Source: Arthrobacter sp. UNC362MFTsu5.1 | Lineage (GTDB): Bacteria; Actinomycetota; Actinomycetes; Actinomycetales; Micrococcaceae | Assembly (NCBI RefSeq): GCF_000685965.1 | Contig: NZ_JMLE01000019.1 | Location: 1-64,000 of the forward strand | DNA length: 64,000 nucleotides | Direction of reading: 5' to 3' | Part shown: one piece after another, positions 42,549-51,763 of the stretch | How the letters are laid out: every line of letters begins with the position of its first letter | Numbering within the stretch: the stretch's first letter is position 1 | The notes under the pieces: generated by a model | The model's database searches: none | Told to the model about the DNA's origin: nothing | Seen by the model: the letters and a program-made list of their open reading frames with translations, nothing else | Translations under genes and position numbers: made by a program

Positions 42549-44354
42549 CTAGGCGGGGCGGCAGCCTCCGTTGGCATCCTGGTAGGTGTCCAGCCGGTGG
42601 ATAAAGGCGGCCATGGCCTCACGCGTGATGGCGTCCAGGGGCCGGTACGTTCCGTCACCCCAGCCCTTGGAGACTCCCGAATAGTTGGTCCAGGCGATCT
42701 CGCCGTAGAAAGGCGCCGGAACAGGAACGTCCTTGAACGGCGCGACCGGCGGCTCCGAATAGCCCAGGGTGGCAGGCAGCCGGCAGTATTCGCCGCTGTA
42801 CCTGTAGATGAAGGCGGCCATGGCCTCACGGCTCATCGATGCTCCCGGCCGGAAAGTGCCGTCCTCCCAGCCGTTGGCCAGCCCTTCCGCCTCGAGCCAT
42901 GCGATCTGCTTGTAGAACAGGCTTCCGGTGGGGACGTCAACGAACGGTGACTTAGCCGGCGGAGTGTAGGCGGGGCTCCCCGCGAGCCGGTACATGAAGG
43001 CAGCCATGGCCTCGCGGCTGATTGCCTGGTACGGCCGGTAGGTTCCGTCGCCCCAGCCGGTGCTCAATCCGGTGTCGTACATCCAGATGATGTCCGAACG
43101 GAAGCCGGATCCGCTGATGTCGGTGAAGGGCTCGGGGGCCGTGATGGTGACACCTGCCGCGTCCCCGGACACGTAATCGATCCTGACCCTGGTGCCGGCG
43201 TGGGTCACGAATGTGCTTCCGGCCTGCCAGGCGTGGTTCGTCGCGTAGTAGCCGTCGAAGGGAATGGTGGACGGCATGAGCAGCAATGAGGAGACTGCTG
43301 TGGCGCCGCCGCGCTGGACGATCTTGACGCCCTTGTTGCCGTTCACGGCGAGCCGGGCGTCATAGCCCACGGGCAGCCGGAGCTCCATGAAATAGACCTC
43401 CCCGCTTTTGGGGTCCGTGAATTTCAACGCGCGATTGGCTTCGGTTCCTGCCCAGGCCTTGAGGGTGTAGCTCTTGCTTCCGGCGGCAATCCCCGTGTTG
43501 CGTATTTCGTCACCGCGGCCGAACCCTCCGGCCTCCCAGTGGCTGGAGCTGATGGTAGGCAGCTCGAACCAGCGCGAGGCGCCCATGAGGTCCATGGTGT
43601 CGCCGTACTCCCGCACGGAGCAGGAGCTGTCCATGTAGTTTCCGTTGATATCGGATCCGACGTCCGCCTTGCCGCTCAGGCACTGCAGGCTGTCAGCGTG
43701 CATCAGGCCCAGGACGTGTCCGAACTCGTGGGCCACCACGTTGTTGGTGAAGTTGCTCGGCAGGGGCATCAGTATGCGCCCGCCCTGGTTTCCGGCGCTC
43801 CATCCCGCTCCCAGTGCCCCCCACGACAGTTCCGTCATGGGCACGAACACTACGAGCGCTTTGTAGGGCGCATTGACCCAGCCCAGCTCGCGCGTCACGG
43901 TGTCCATGATCTCGTAATAGGTCTGGGTGGACTTTGCCGCCGATGGAACACCGGTCCGGGTGGTCGCCACGGACATCGAGAGCCGGTTGTTGGACATGGT
44001 CTTCCAGAAAGCACTGGATGCACTGATTCCGGCTTTTGCGGCATTCAAGTCAATGGCCGCCGTCTGCTCCGCCGATTTGTCAGCAAGCTTTACGGTCACC
44101 AGGGTCACCTGGATGTCTCCGGCCCGGGTCAGGCTGCTGGCGGCCCCCTGCGGGGTCTCCGCCTCCCGGATGGCCCTGAGGGCTTCGGGCTCGAAGGTGT
44201 GGTCCGAGTGCGGTGTCCCCTCCGCAGTCGAGGAGACGGGAGGCACTGCCGGGTCGGACGGGGCCGCCTGCGCCGGAACGGCAAGGACGTTGATCGAGGC
44301 CATCGAAAGAAGCAGGGCCGATAGGACGGCGGCCGTCCGGTGAATGAGCTGCAT
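42549..44354 (-). CDS. Secreted zinc metalloprotease with SLH domains
   Basis: This 601-aa protein has a signal peptide (about residues 8-30, cleavage after QAA). Its metzincin-type protease domain carries HEFGHVLGLMH from residue 209, followed by a MDLMG segment that could be the Met-turn. Three S-layer-homology repeats (about residues 415-600) share SREAMAAFMYRL-type helices and GWGDGTYRP turns, and they would attach the enzyme to cell-wall polymers. A 195-residue beta-rich region lies between. The substrate is unknown. Confidence 0.88.
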   Translation of the reverse strand: MQLIHRTAAVLSALLLSMASINVLAVPAQAAPSDPAVPPVSSTAEGTPHSDHTFEPEALRAIREAETPQGAASSLTRAGDIQVTLVTVKLADKSAEQTAAIDLNAAKAGISASSAFWKTMSNNRLSMSVATTRTGVPSAAKSTQTYYEIMDTVTRELGWVNAPYKALVVFVPMTELSWGALGAGWSAGNQGGRILMPLPSNFTNNVVAHEFGHVLGLMHADSLQCLSGKADVGSDINGNYMDSSCSVREYGDTMDLMGASRWFELPTISSSHWEAGGFGRGDEIRNTGIAAGSKSYTLKAWAGTEANRALKFTDPKSGEVYFMELRLPVGYDARLAVNGNKGVKIVQRGGATAVSSLLLMPSTIPFDGYYATNHAWQAGSTFVTHAGTRVRIDYVSGDAAGVTITAPEPFTDISGSGFRSDIIWMYDTGLSTGWGDGTYRPYQAISREAMAAFMYRLAGSPAYTPPAKSPFVDVPTGSLFYKQIAWLEAEGLANGWEDGTFRPGASMSREAMAAFIYRYSGEYCRLPATLGYSEPPVAPFKDVPVPAPFYGEIAWTNYSGVSKGWGDGTYRPLDAITREAMAAFIHRLDTYQDANGGCRPA

Positions 44355-44505
44355 CGGGCGTCAGTGCTTCTTTCAGTGTTCAGAAATCAGGTGCAGTAAG
44401 CCGCCACGGGGCGAGCCCTCCCAGAATATGGTTCGCTTGCGTACTTTCCCGGTGCACTCGCCAAAAACTGACGGAATCCTGCGCCGAACCTGCGCTAACG
44501 CCGGG

Positions 44506-46497
44506 TTAACCGGCGGCGACGAGGAAGTCCTTGAGCAAAGGACCGGATGTCGTCGCTCCCAGGCCGCCTTCTTCGACGAAGACCGCCACGGCCAGATCGC
44601 CGTGCACCGCCACGATCCAGGCGTGCGTCTTGGGCGGGTTCTCATTTCCGAATTCCGCCGTGCCCGTTTTGGCTCCCACGGGTTCCCCCGGCACGGAGGC
44701 CAGGAATCCGGCGTGGCCCGAGGTGACCACGGCGCGCATCATGTCGGCCAGCGCGGCCGCTTCCGCCGCCGTGACCGGCTTCTCGGCGGCCTTGGCCGGA
44801 GCAGGAGCCGTGGAGGACGACGACGATGTCCCGTCCGCCGTCGGCGTTCCGGACCCTTCGGGGGCTGCTGTGCCGGAGCCGGCTTCCGCGTTCAGGACGA
44901 GGACGGGTGACACGGGGGAGCCCTTGGCCACAGAGCCGGCCATGACGGCAGCAGCCAGCGGCGAAAGCAGCACCTTGCCCTGGCCGATCATGGAAGCGGC
45001 ATGCTCGGTGCCCTCCGCCTCGCCGGGGACCGAGCCGAGGAAGGCGGCTGCCCCCAGCCCGGGCGCCTCAACGGCAACACCAAGCGAGGTGGCCGCGGAT
45101 TCAAGCTGCGCCTGGCTGACGGAGTCGCGGGCCGCAATGAAGGCCGTGTTGCAGGAGTGCGCGAACGCGTCCCGCAGGGTGACGGATCCCAGGGAGCTTT
45201 CCGGATAGCCCTCCGCGTTCTTGAACGTCCGGCCGTCCACCGTGAGCGTCGGCGTGCATTCAACTTTGGAGTCCGGGGTCAGGCCGTTGCGGATCATTGC
45301 CAGGGAATCAACCATCTTGAACGTTGAGCCGGGGGCGTACTGGCCGAGCAGGGCGGTGTTGTAGCCGTTGCTGCCGGGTCCCGAAGCTGCTGCCAGGACA
45401 GCGCCGCTGGAGGGGCGCAGGGCCACGATGGCGGACGCCGGCCCGACCTCGGCCAGGACGTCCTCGGCGAGCTGCTGCAGGCGCGGGTCCAAGGTGGTTT
45501 TCACCGGCGTTCCCTGTTTCATGTCAACCTGGAACAGGGTCCTGCGGCCATTGTTGGGCAGCGCTTGTTTCTCCTCGGCCGAGAGCCCTGCCTTTTCGGC
45601 ATAGACCTGGATTCCGTCAGTGCCGCGGAGCTGTGCATCATATTGCTGCTGAAGCCCACCCGTTCCGGTGGTGTCCCCGGCCTTGAGCGTCCCGCCGGAT
45701 TTTTCGATCTGTTCGGCATTCGCCTCGGCGGCCGTCCCCAGGAGGGCGCGGGCGAAGGTGCGGGTCGGCGCCAGGGGCAGGAGGCCGGCGATGGACCGGG
45801 CGCCGGGGATCTGGCCAATTTGTTCGTCGGTAATGGTCCGGCCGTCCTGGCGCAGGGTGATGGCGGTGACGAATGCCTCGGGACCGGCTGCCTGTACCTG
45901 CTGCGTGTACGCGGCCGGGTCCACGCCCACCAGCTGGGCGAGTTTGGCGGCGGATGCGGCGGGGTCGGCTGAACCCAGCTTGGGCTTGTCGATGCCAACG
46001 TTCACCACCGGCCGGTAAGTGACAAGCTTGGCGTCGCCGGCGCCCAGGATATCCGCACGCTGGGGCGCCTGGGCGCCCGCGCCAATGACTTCGCCTTCTG
46101 CCAGTTCGGGCACCAGCAGGGCAGGCTTCCACACTGTCAGCCATTTGTCGCCGGACTTCTTCAGTTCGGCTGTCGCGGTGTACTTCCACTCTCCGGAGCC
46201 GATCTTCCAGGTGTAATTCAGCGGGACCGTCGCGGTGTCCTTCTCCAACGTCAGCTCTCCGGATTCCACGGCCGGTTTGGCGGGATCCAGAGCCTGGAAG
46301 ACTTCTTTCAGCTGTTCGTTGGCGGCTGCGGACTCCTTGCCCTCAAAGGCGACGGAGCCTACGTCCAGCGCAGCCATGGCAGAAGCGAGCTTTTTCGCTG
46401 CGTCCTGCGCACCGGCACGGCCGTCGTCGCAAGCCACCAGCGATCCGCCAACTATGAGTCCCACAAGGGCAAGCGAAAGTTTCTGAAAGTTCCCCAT
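44506..46497 (-). CDS. Class B penicillin-binding protein (MecA-N type)
   Basis: This 663-aa protein begins with a lipoprotein-like signal (VGGSLVAC). An NTF2-like MecA N-terminal domain (about 35-150), a PBP dimerisation domain and a transpeptidase follow. The active-site serine is in STFK (about 391), with SCN near 446 and KTGT near 609. It cross-links peptidoglycan outside the membrane. A Ser/Thr/Ala/Pro-rich insertion lies before KTGT. CATAAT (46504-46509) lies six bases before the ATG at 46497, which suggests a leaderless start. The further open frame to 46692 is antisense overlap with the response regulator gene. Confidence 0.93.
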   Translation of the reverse strand: MGNFQKLSLALVGLIVGGSLVACDDGRAGAQDAAKKLASAMAALDVGSVAFEGKESAAANEQLKEVFQALDPAKPAVESGELTLEKDTATVPLNYTWKIGSGEWKYTATAELKKSGDKWLTVWKPALLVPELAEGEVIGAGAQAPQRADILGAGDAKLVTYRPVVNVGIDKPKLGSADPAASAAKLAQLVGVDPAAYTQQVQAAGPEAFVTAITLRQDGRTITDEQIGQIPGARSIAGLLPLAPTRTFARALLGTAAEANAEQIEKSGGTLKAGDTTGTGGLQQQYDAQLRGTDGIQVYAEKAGLSAEEKQALPNNGRRTLFQVDMKQGTPVKTTLDPRLQQLAEDVLAEVGPASAIVALRPSSGAVLAAASGPGSNGYNTALLGQYAPGSTFKMVDSLAMIRNGLTPDSKVECTPTLTVDGRTFKNAEGYPESSLGSVTLRDAFAHSCNTAFIAARDSVSQAQLESAATSLGVAVEAPGLGAAAFLGSVPGEAEGTEHAASMIGQGKVLLSPLAAAVMAGSVAKGSPVSPVLVLNAEAGSGTAAPEGSGTPTADGTSSSSSTAPAPAKAAEKPVTAAEAAALADMMRAVVTSGHAGFLASVPGEPVGAKTGTAEFGNENPPKTHAWIVAVHGDLAVAVFVEEGGLGATTSGPLLKDFLVAAG

Positions 46498-46555
46498 CGC
46501 GCCATTATGCCCGCAAGCCCGGACAATGTTCTTGTCACATGGCGCCGGCCCGCAG

Positions 46556-47209
46556 TCAGGGGCGGATGATCCGGCGCTGCGTGGCCACGGAAATCGCCGC
46601 GGTGCGGTTGTCCACGCCGAGTTTTCCGTAAATGTGCACCAGGTGGGTCTTGACGGTGGCCTCGGAGATGAAAAGCTGCCGGGCGATGGCACGGTTCGGC
46701 AGTCCGGTGGCGAGCAGCTGCAGCAGTTGGATTTCCCTGGCGGACAGTGCGGGTTCAGGGTTCCGGATCCTGCCCATCAGCCGGGCGGCCACCTCGGGAG
46801 CCAGCGCCGTCCCGCCGGCCGCTGCGGAGAGGACGGCCTGGCGGATGTGCTCGGGCGGGGCATCCTTCAGCATGTAACCGCTGGCGCCGGCTTCGACGGC
46901 GGCCAGGATATCGGCGTCGGAATCATAGGTGGTGAGGATCAGCACCGGCGGTGCAGGCGTGCCGGCCTCGCCGGCCTTGATCTTTTGCGTGGCCGTGACA
47001 CCGTCCATGCCCGCGCCCATTTGCAGGTCCATCAGGACAACGTCCACTGGCTCGCCCAGGGCGCGGAGCCTGGCCAGCTGGGCGAGGGCGGCAGCACCGT
47101 CGCCTGCTTCGGCGGCCACTGTGATGCCTTCGAAGTCGCTCAGCATGGCTCGGAGCCCGGCGCGCACCACCGGATGGTCGTCCACCAGCAGGATCCGGAT
47201 GCCGCTCAT
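46556..47209 (-). CDS. NarL/LuxR-family response regulator
   Basis: This 217-aa protein has a receiver (IRILLVDDHPVVRAGLRAML, phospho-Asp in VVLMDLQM) and a LuxR helix-turn-helix (LSAREIQLLQLLATGLPNRAIARQLFISEATVKTHLVHIY). The ATG at 47209 overlaps the kinase stop codon by four bases (ATGA). It probably controls the divergent ABC transporter through the palindromes in the intergenic region. Confidence 0.94.
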   Translation of the reverse strand: MSGIRILLVDDHPVVRAGLRAMLSDFEGITVAAEAGDGAAALAQLARLRALGEPVDVVLMDLQMGAGMDGVTATQKIKAGEAGTPAPPVLILTTYDSDADILAAVEAGASGYMLKDAPPEHIRQAVLSAAAGGTALAPEVAARLMGRIRNPEPALSAREIQLLQLLATGLPNRAIARQLFISEATVKTHLVHIYGKLGVDNRTAAISVATQRRIIRP

Positions 47210-48579
47210 GGCCGATCCCCGCCGGCTGGTTTCCCGTGTGCCGGTTCCGCCGTTGCCGATGTGTCCACGAGCGGGAGCCGGATGGCCACCACTGTTCCCT
47301 CGCCCGGGGCGGACTCGATGTCGAGGGTGCCGGCCAGCGCCGCCACCCTCTCCCGGAGCGACCGCAGGCCGTATCCGGAACCGTCCTGCGGCTGTGGTTT
47401 GTCCGGCCCGACCCCGGATCCAGCCGCTTCCGGGCGGAACCCGACGCCGTCGTCGTAAATGTCCATGGCCACTTCGGCACCCAGAAAGGACAGGGTCACG
47501 ACGGCGGTGCTTGCCTTTGCGTGGACCCACACGTTCGCAAGGCTCGCCTGCGCCGCACGGAGGAGGGTGGTGGAGTACGGGTTGGGCAGCTCCACGGGCG
47601 TGCCTTCGAGGTCGAAGCGGCACCTAAGGCCCGCCCCGCGTGCCGCCGCCTCGGCCTCGGTCTTTTCGCAGAGCCGGCGCAGGCTCCCCGCCAGGGACAT
47701 CTGCTCAAGCGCCGGTGACTGCAGGCCGCGGACAAAGTTGCGCGCCTCGGCGAGGTTGGCGGACGCTGTCTCCTGCACCGTGCGGAGCCGTTCGCGGGCT
47801 GTGGCGGTGTCGCCGTCGTCGAGCGCCTTTTCAGCCGATCGGCCCATCAGCACAATGCTCGAGAAGCCCTGGGCCAGGGTGTCGTGTATTTCGCGGGCCA
47901 GCCGTGCGCGCTCGGTGAGGGTACCGGCGTCGTGCTGGCTGCGGGCCAGTTCGCCACGCGTCCGTCGCAACTCCTCGGCCGCGAGTCGCTGGTTCTCCGC
48001 TTCAAGGTACAGCGCCCGGTACGCGAGGCCGGTGATCACGGCGAATGCGGCACCGAACACGGGCCCCAGCACCATCGGCAGCTCCAGGGCAGGCCCGGCT
48101 GCGCCCCTGTTGTGGAACCAGAGCGCCACCACCACCAGCACCGTGGACACCGCAATGACCGGGAGGGCCACGCGCCGCCGCAGTACGTGGAGCTGCAGGA
48201 AGAAGAGTGGAAAGGCCAGCCAGACGAAATCCGCGCTGGACCAGATGAGCACCAGCCACAGGGCGGAGACTGCCCCGAGCCACCACGGTGCATACCGCCG
48301 CGGATCAAAGCGGTTCGCATCCGTGGAGTGGCGTTTCTCCAGGACCGTGCCGACGAGGTAGACGGCGGCGAGCACCACGGCAAGGACCAGGGTAAACCAG
48401 CCGGACAGCTCCGGACCGGACATCAGCACGCGCGCCATGGCCACCAGAAGCAGGACGGCGAAGCCCACGTGGAGGCTGATTCTCAGGAGCCGCAGGATTA
48501 TCGCGGAACCGCTGGGTTCGCCCTGGATCACCACGTGCCTCGCATCAATCCAGCGTATCCTCCGCGACTCCCGTTTCAC
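47206..48579 (-). CDS. Sensor histidine kinase (HisKA_3 type)
   Basis: This 457-aa protein has about six transmembrane segments (residues 28-190), a short coiled-coil-like region, the phospho-His motif RARLAREIHDTLAQGFSSIVLMG and an HATPase domain with DDGVGF. It lacks a large extracellular sensor. The start is GTG at 48579. A TTTCAC-G-GTGAAA palindrome (48574-48586) overlaps the start. It faces the ABC permease gene, a common arrangement for drug- or peptide-responsive systems. Confidence 0.93.
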   Translation of the reverse strand: MKRESRRIRWIDARHVVIQGEPSGSAIILRLLRISLHVGFAVLLLVAMARVLMSGPELSGWFTLVLAVVLAAVYLVGTVLEKRHSTDANRFDPRRYAPWWLGAVSALWLVLIWSSADFVWLAFPLFFLQLHVLRRRVALPVIAVSTVLVVVALWFHNRGAAGPALELPMVLGPVFGAAFAVITGLAYRALYLEAENQRLAAEELRRTRGELARSQHDAGTLTERARLAREIHDTLAQGFSSIVLMGRSAEKALDDGDTATARERLRTVQETASANLAEARNFVRGLQSPALEQMSLAGSLRRLCEKTEAEAAARGAGLRCRFDLEGTPVELPNPYSTTLLRAAQASLANVWVHAKASTAVVTLSFLGAEVAMDIYDDGVGFRPEAAGSGVGPDKPQPQDGSGYGLRSLRERVAALAGTLDIESAPGEGTVVAIRLPLVDTSATAEPAHGKPAGGDRP

Positions 48580-48606
48580 GGTGAAATCGGGCCCGGCTCC
48601 CGGAGA

Positions 48607-48622
48607 TCAACCATTTGGTTGA
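48607..48622. promoter_or_regulatory. Perfect palindrome TCAACCATTTGGTTGA in the divergent region
   Basis: This is a 7-2-7 perfect inverted repeat between the kinase gene and the ABC permease gene. With the TTTCAC-G-GTGAAA palindrome at 48574-48586 it is a candidate response-regulator operator. Confidence 0.55.
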
Positions 48623-48731
48623 GCCGCTGCTCCACCCGCTGCCTCCTGATGGCCAATCGGGAGGCCGATGTGCGCTGCCTCCCGTGGCGGAAGAGTGGAA
48701 AGCAACACCACACCACCACGAAAGGAACCAC

Positions 48732-49841
48732 GTGTTTCTAGCCATTCGCGATCTCCGCTTTGCCAAAGGACGCTTCGCCCTGATGGCAGCGGTCATCGCC
48801 CTGATCACCTTGCTGCTTGTGATGCTCTCGGGACTGACCGCCGGCCTGGGCAACCAGTCAACGTCGGCGATCGCCGGGCTGCGGACCGACCAGATCGTCT
48901 TCGGCGCCCCGGCCGGCACTCCGGCCAAGGCGTCGTTCACCGAGTCGGAAGTGACCCGGGAGCAGCTGGCTGCCTGGTCCGCGCGGGACGGCGTTGCCGG
49001 GGTGGAGGCGCTGGGCATCAGCCAGGTCCGGGCGCAGGCCGTTGGCTCAGCCGGTGCGCCGGGCGGCACCGCAAACGTGGCCGTTTTCGGCGGAAGCAAC
49101 GGTTTGTCCGCGGGCCCGGGCCGTCTCCTGCCAGATCCCGCGGGTGACGGAACGGTTGTGGTGGGCGAAACCCTCGCAGCGGACCTGCACCTCAGCCCTG
49201 GCAGCCTTCTGGCAGTGGGCGGCCTTGAACTTGCCGTTGCGGGCATCGTCCCGGACCAGTGGTATTCACACACCGGCGTGGTCTGGACGTCCTTGAATGA
49301 CTGGCGCCAACTGGCCCGCATTGGCAGCGGATCGGTGGGCACCGTACTGGCGGTGACGTTCGACGCCGGCGCCCAGGTTGATGTGGACGCCGCCAATGCT
49401 GCGGCCGGGACGGTCAGTGCCACCCGTGACGGTTCGTTCCAGGCCCTCGGATCCTTCAAGAGCGAGAACGGCTCGCTGATGATGATGCAGGCGTTCCTGT
49501 ACGGCATCTCCGCCCTCGTGATCGTGGCGTTCCTGACGGTGTGGACCGTTCAACGGACCCGGGACATCGCCGTGGTCAAGGCCATGGGCGGCTCGCCCGG
49601 CTACGTACTCCGGGATGCCATGGGACAGGCCGTGATGGTGCTGGCCGCAGGGACAATTGCCGGCGGCGGAACGGGCCTGCTCGGCGGCTTCGTGGCGGCG
49701 CAGGCGGCGCCGTTCCTGCTCACCCCGGCCACCACGCTGGCGCCCGTCGCCGGCATCCTGCTCCTGGGCCTGTGCGGCGCCGCAGTGGCCGTCCGCGGCG
49801 TCACGAGGGTTGACCCCCTCCTTGCCCTCGGCGGCAACTGA
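48732..49841 (+). CDS. FtsX-type ABC transporter permease
   Basis: This 369-aa protein has an N-terminal helix, a large extracellular domain of about 210 residues, and three C-terminal helices. The FtsX segment IVAFLTVWTVQRTRDIAVVKAMGGSPGYVLRD is typical of the MacB/FtsX family. The GTG at 48732 has AAAGGA five bases upstream; the open frame to 48615 lacks support. It forms an exporter with the ATPase encoded 51 bp downstream. Confidence 0.9.
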   Translation: MFLAIRDLRFAKGRFALMAAVIALITLLLVMLSGLTAGLGNQSTSAIAGLRTDQIVFGAPAGTPAKASFTESEVTREQLAAWSARDGVAGVEALGISQVRAQAVGSAGAPGGTANVAVFGGSNGLSAGPGRLLPDPAGDGTVVVGETLAADLHLSPGSLLAVGGLELAVAGIVPDQWYSHTGVVWTSLNDWRQLARIGSGSVGTVLAVTFDAGAQVDVDAANAAAGTVSATRDGSFQALGSFKSENGSLMMMQAFLYGISALVIVAFLTVWTVQRTRDIAVVKAMGGSPGYVLRDAMGQAVMVLAAGTIAGGGTGLLGGFVAAQAAPFLLTPATTLAPVAGILLLGLCGAAVAVRGVTRVDPLLALGGN

Positions 49842-49892
49842 CTCTCCCCCGTGGTCCCCTCCACACGTATATTCCTTGAAAGGCATACTCCA

Positions 49893-50603
49893 TTGGATAC
49901 CCCGCTCAACCTGGTCAACGTAACGCTCGAGTACCCGGACGGAGACACCACCCTGAAGGCGCTGGACTCCGTGAACCTCGCACTCGGCGCAGGGGAGTTT
50001 CTCGCCCTCGTAGGACCGTCCGGATCCGGCAAGTCCTCCATGCTTGCAGTCTCGGCGGCGCTCATCCGTCCCACGTCGGGCGTGGTGACCATCGACGGGC
50101 AGGAGGCCACCGGCCTGCGGGACGCTGAGCTGACAGCACTGCGCAGGGAGCGGATCGGCATCATCTTCCAACAGCCGAACCTTCTACCGTCCCTGACCGC
50201 GGCCGAACAGCTCCTCCTGGCCGATCATCTGCGCGGGAAACCCCTGGCTGCGGCCCGCACGCGGGCCGCGGAACTTCTGGACGTCGTCGGACTCGGTGCC
50301 GTGCGGGACAAGCGCCCGCATCAGCTTTCCGGCGGACAGCGTCAACGCGTCAACATAGCCCGCGCCCTGATGGGCCGCCCCAAGGTCCTCCTGGTGGACG
50401 AACCCACCGCGGCCCTGGACCACGAGCGGAGCGGAGCGATTGTCCGGCTCCTGCGCGAGGTCACGGACGAATTCAACGTGGCCACCGTGATGGTCACCCA
50501 CGACACCGAATTTGTGCCGATGACGGACCTGGTTGCGAGCATGCGGGATGGGCGGATTTCTGCCCTTCAGCCTGCCAAGGCCCCTTCACGGGCGTCATCG
50601 TAG
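49893..50603 (+). CDS. LolD/MacB-type ABC ATPase
   Basis: This 236-aa protein has GPSGSGKSSMLAV, the Q-loop FQQPNLLPSLTAAEQ, the signature LSGGQRQRVNIARALMG and Walker B VLLVDEPTAALD. It powers the FtsX-type permease. I choose TTG at 49893, with AAAGG nine bases upstream; an earlier open frame to 49851 has no ribosome binding site. Its 3-prime end overlaps the convergent HxlR gene by 37 bp. Confidence 0.93.
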   Translation: MDTPLNLVNVTLEYPDGDTTLKALDSVNLALGAGEFLALVGPSGSGKSSMLAVSAALIRPTSGVVTIDGQEATGLRDAELTALRRERIGIIFQQPNLLPSLTAAEQLLLADHLRGKPLAAARTRAAELLDVVGLGAVRDKRPHQLSGGQRQRVNIARALMGRPKVLLVDEPTAALDHERSGAIVRLLREVTDEFNVATVMVTHDTEFVPMTDLVASMRDGRISALQPAKAPSRASS

Positions 50604-50926
50604 GCTTCCCTGGCGTCCAGAATGCTGGGGACATTTGACTCGGCCCATTCCCTGAGCACGGTGAGCGGGCCCAGGAGGGACACCCCCAGGTCCGTCAACT
50701 GGTAATCGACGCGGGGCGGGACCTGGGCGAACACCGTTCTGGTGATCAGGCCGTCCCGTTCCAGCGTCCTGAGCGTCTGGGTGAGGACCTTGGGGGTGAT
50801 GACGTGGACGTGCTTGCGCAATTCGGAGAAACGGACCGGTCCGTTGGCCAGGACCTGCACCACCAGGGAGGCCCACTTGTCACCGACCCGCTGAAAGACA
50901 ACCCGTGAGGGGCACTTCGGATCCAT
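50567..50926 (-). CDS. HxlR-family transcriptional regulator
   Basis: This 119-aa winged-helix protein shows the HxlR pattern: CPSRVVFQRVGDKWASLVVQVLANGPVRFSEL, then ITPKVLTQTLRTLERDGLITR, then PRVDYQLTDLG. It has one cysteine near the N-terminus (residue 5), as in redox- or electrophile-sensing members. It is divergent from an NAD(P)-binding oxidoreductase, and a GTATC-N5-GATAC palindrome lies between them. GGAG precedes the ATG. Confidence 0.93.
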   Translation of the reverse strand: MDPKCPSRVVFQRVGDKWASLVVQVLANGPVRFSELRKHVHVITPKVLTQTLRTLERDGLITRTVFAQVPPRVDYQLTDLGVSLLGPLTVLREWAESNVPSILDAREAYDDAREGALAG

Positions 50927-50998
50927 GATGTCTCCGCCCGGCCAGGCGTCAAGCTGGTTCGTATCGATGAGGCATCCTCGTTTCTTTCGCGCCCCTAG

Positions 50999-51013
50999 GT
51001 ATCCTAGAGATAC
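50999..51013. promoter_or_regulatory. HxlR operator candidate GTATC-N5-GATAC
   Basis: A perfect 5-5-5 inverted repeat lies 36 bp before the oxidoreductase start and 73 bp before the HxlR start. A further GATAC at 51027 and GTATC at 50961 flank it. HxlR operators often have this TATC/GATA symmetry. Confidence 0.6.
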
Positions 51014-51048
51014 TGTGAATTTCTACGATACCCAGTGCGAGGAGCGGC

Positions 51049-51696
51049 ATGAAAATCGCGGTGTACGGCGCCACCGGTATGGTGGGCGGTCAAATCGTCA
51101 AGGAATCGCTGCGGCGGGGCCACGAAGTCACCGCTATTTCGCGGACCGGCGCCGCACTCCCCGGCGCCACGGCCTGCAGCGCAGAACTGGCGGACACACG
51201 TATGTTCGCCAGCATTGCCAGCGATCACGACGCCGTGGTGCTGGCCACGGTGCCCAGCCGCACGGGCGGTGATCATGGCGAATGGCTGGCTGCCATGAAG
51301 GCAGCCTTCGGCAGTGCCGGTGCGACGCGCCTGCTGGTGGTAGGGGGCGCGGGCGCTCTGCAGATTAACGGTGTGCGCCTGTGTGATTCCCCCGAGTTCC
51401 CTGAGCCCTACCGCCCCGAAGCCCGCACCATGGCCGCCGCCTACGATGAAATTCGATCTGCTCCGGAGTCCCTTGACTGGACCATGCTTGCGCCCGCTCC
51501 CGTCATGCAGCCGGGCATCCGCAGCGGCAAGTATGTGACGGCGGACGACTCACCCGCCGGCCGGTCCATCACCACCCAGGACTTTGCCGTGGCAATGCTG
51601 GACGAGCTGGAAAATCCGTCCCACCATCGGGCACGCTTCACGGTAGCGAACACGGATGCCAATGCTGTTGGCGAGCCGGGGTACCCCGTTTCCTGA
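51049..51696 (+). CDS. NAD(P)-binding oxidoreductase (NmrA/atypical SDR)
   Basis: This 215-aa Rossmann protein has the nucleotide-binding motif YGATGMVGGQIV at residues 5-16 and an LLVVGGAGAL segment, typical of atypical SDR/NmrA-like reductases found beside HxlR regulators. It probably reduces a quinone, aldehyde or other electrophile; this is inference. GAGGAG precedes the ATG. Confidence 0.88.
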   Translation: MKIAVYGATGMVGGQIVKESLRRGHEVTAISRTGAALPGATACSAELADTRMFASIASDHDAVVLATVPSRTGGDHGEWLAAMKAAFGSAGATRLLVVGGAGALQINGVRLCDSPEFPEPYRPEARTMAAAYDEIRSAPESLDWTMLAPAPVMQPGIRSGKYVTADDSPAGRSITTQDFAVAMLDELENPSHHRARFTVANTDANAVGEPGYPVS

Positions 51697-51763
51697 TCCG
51701 GAGGTGCCCCGGCACTCGGCCACGCGCCACCGCCTAGGGCCCTGGGCGCCTGGAGCCCTGGGG

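Noticed and set aside
41199..42950. 583-codon plus-strand open frame
   Set aside because: Antisense to the ABC-F gene and the end of the metalloprotease; no independent support.
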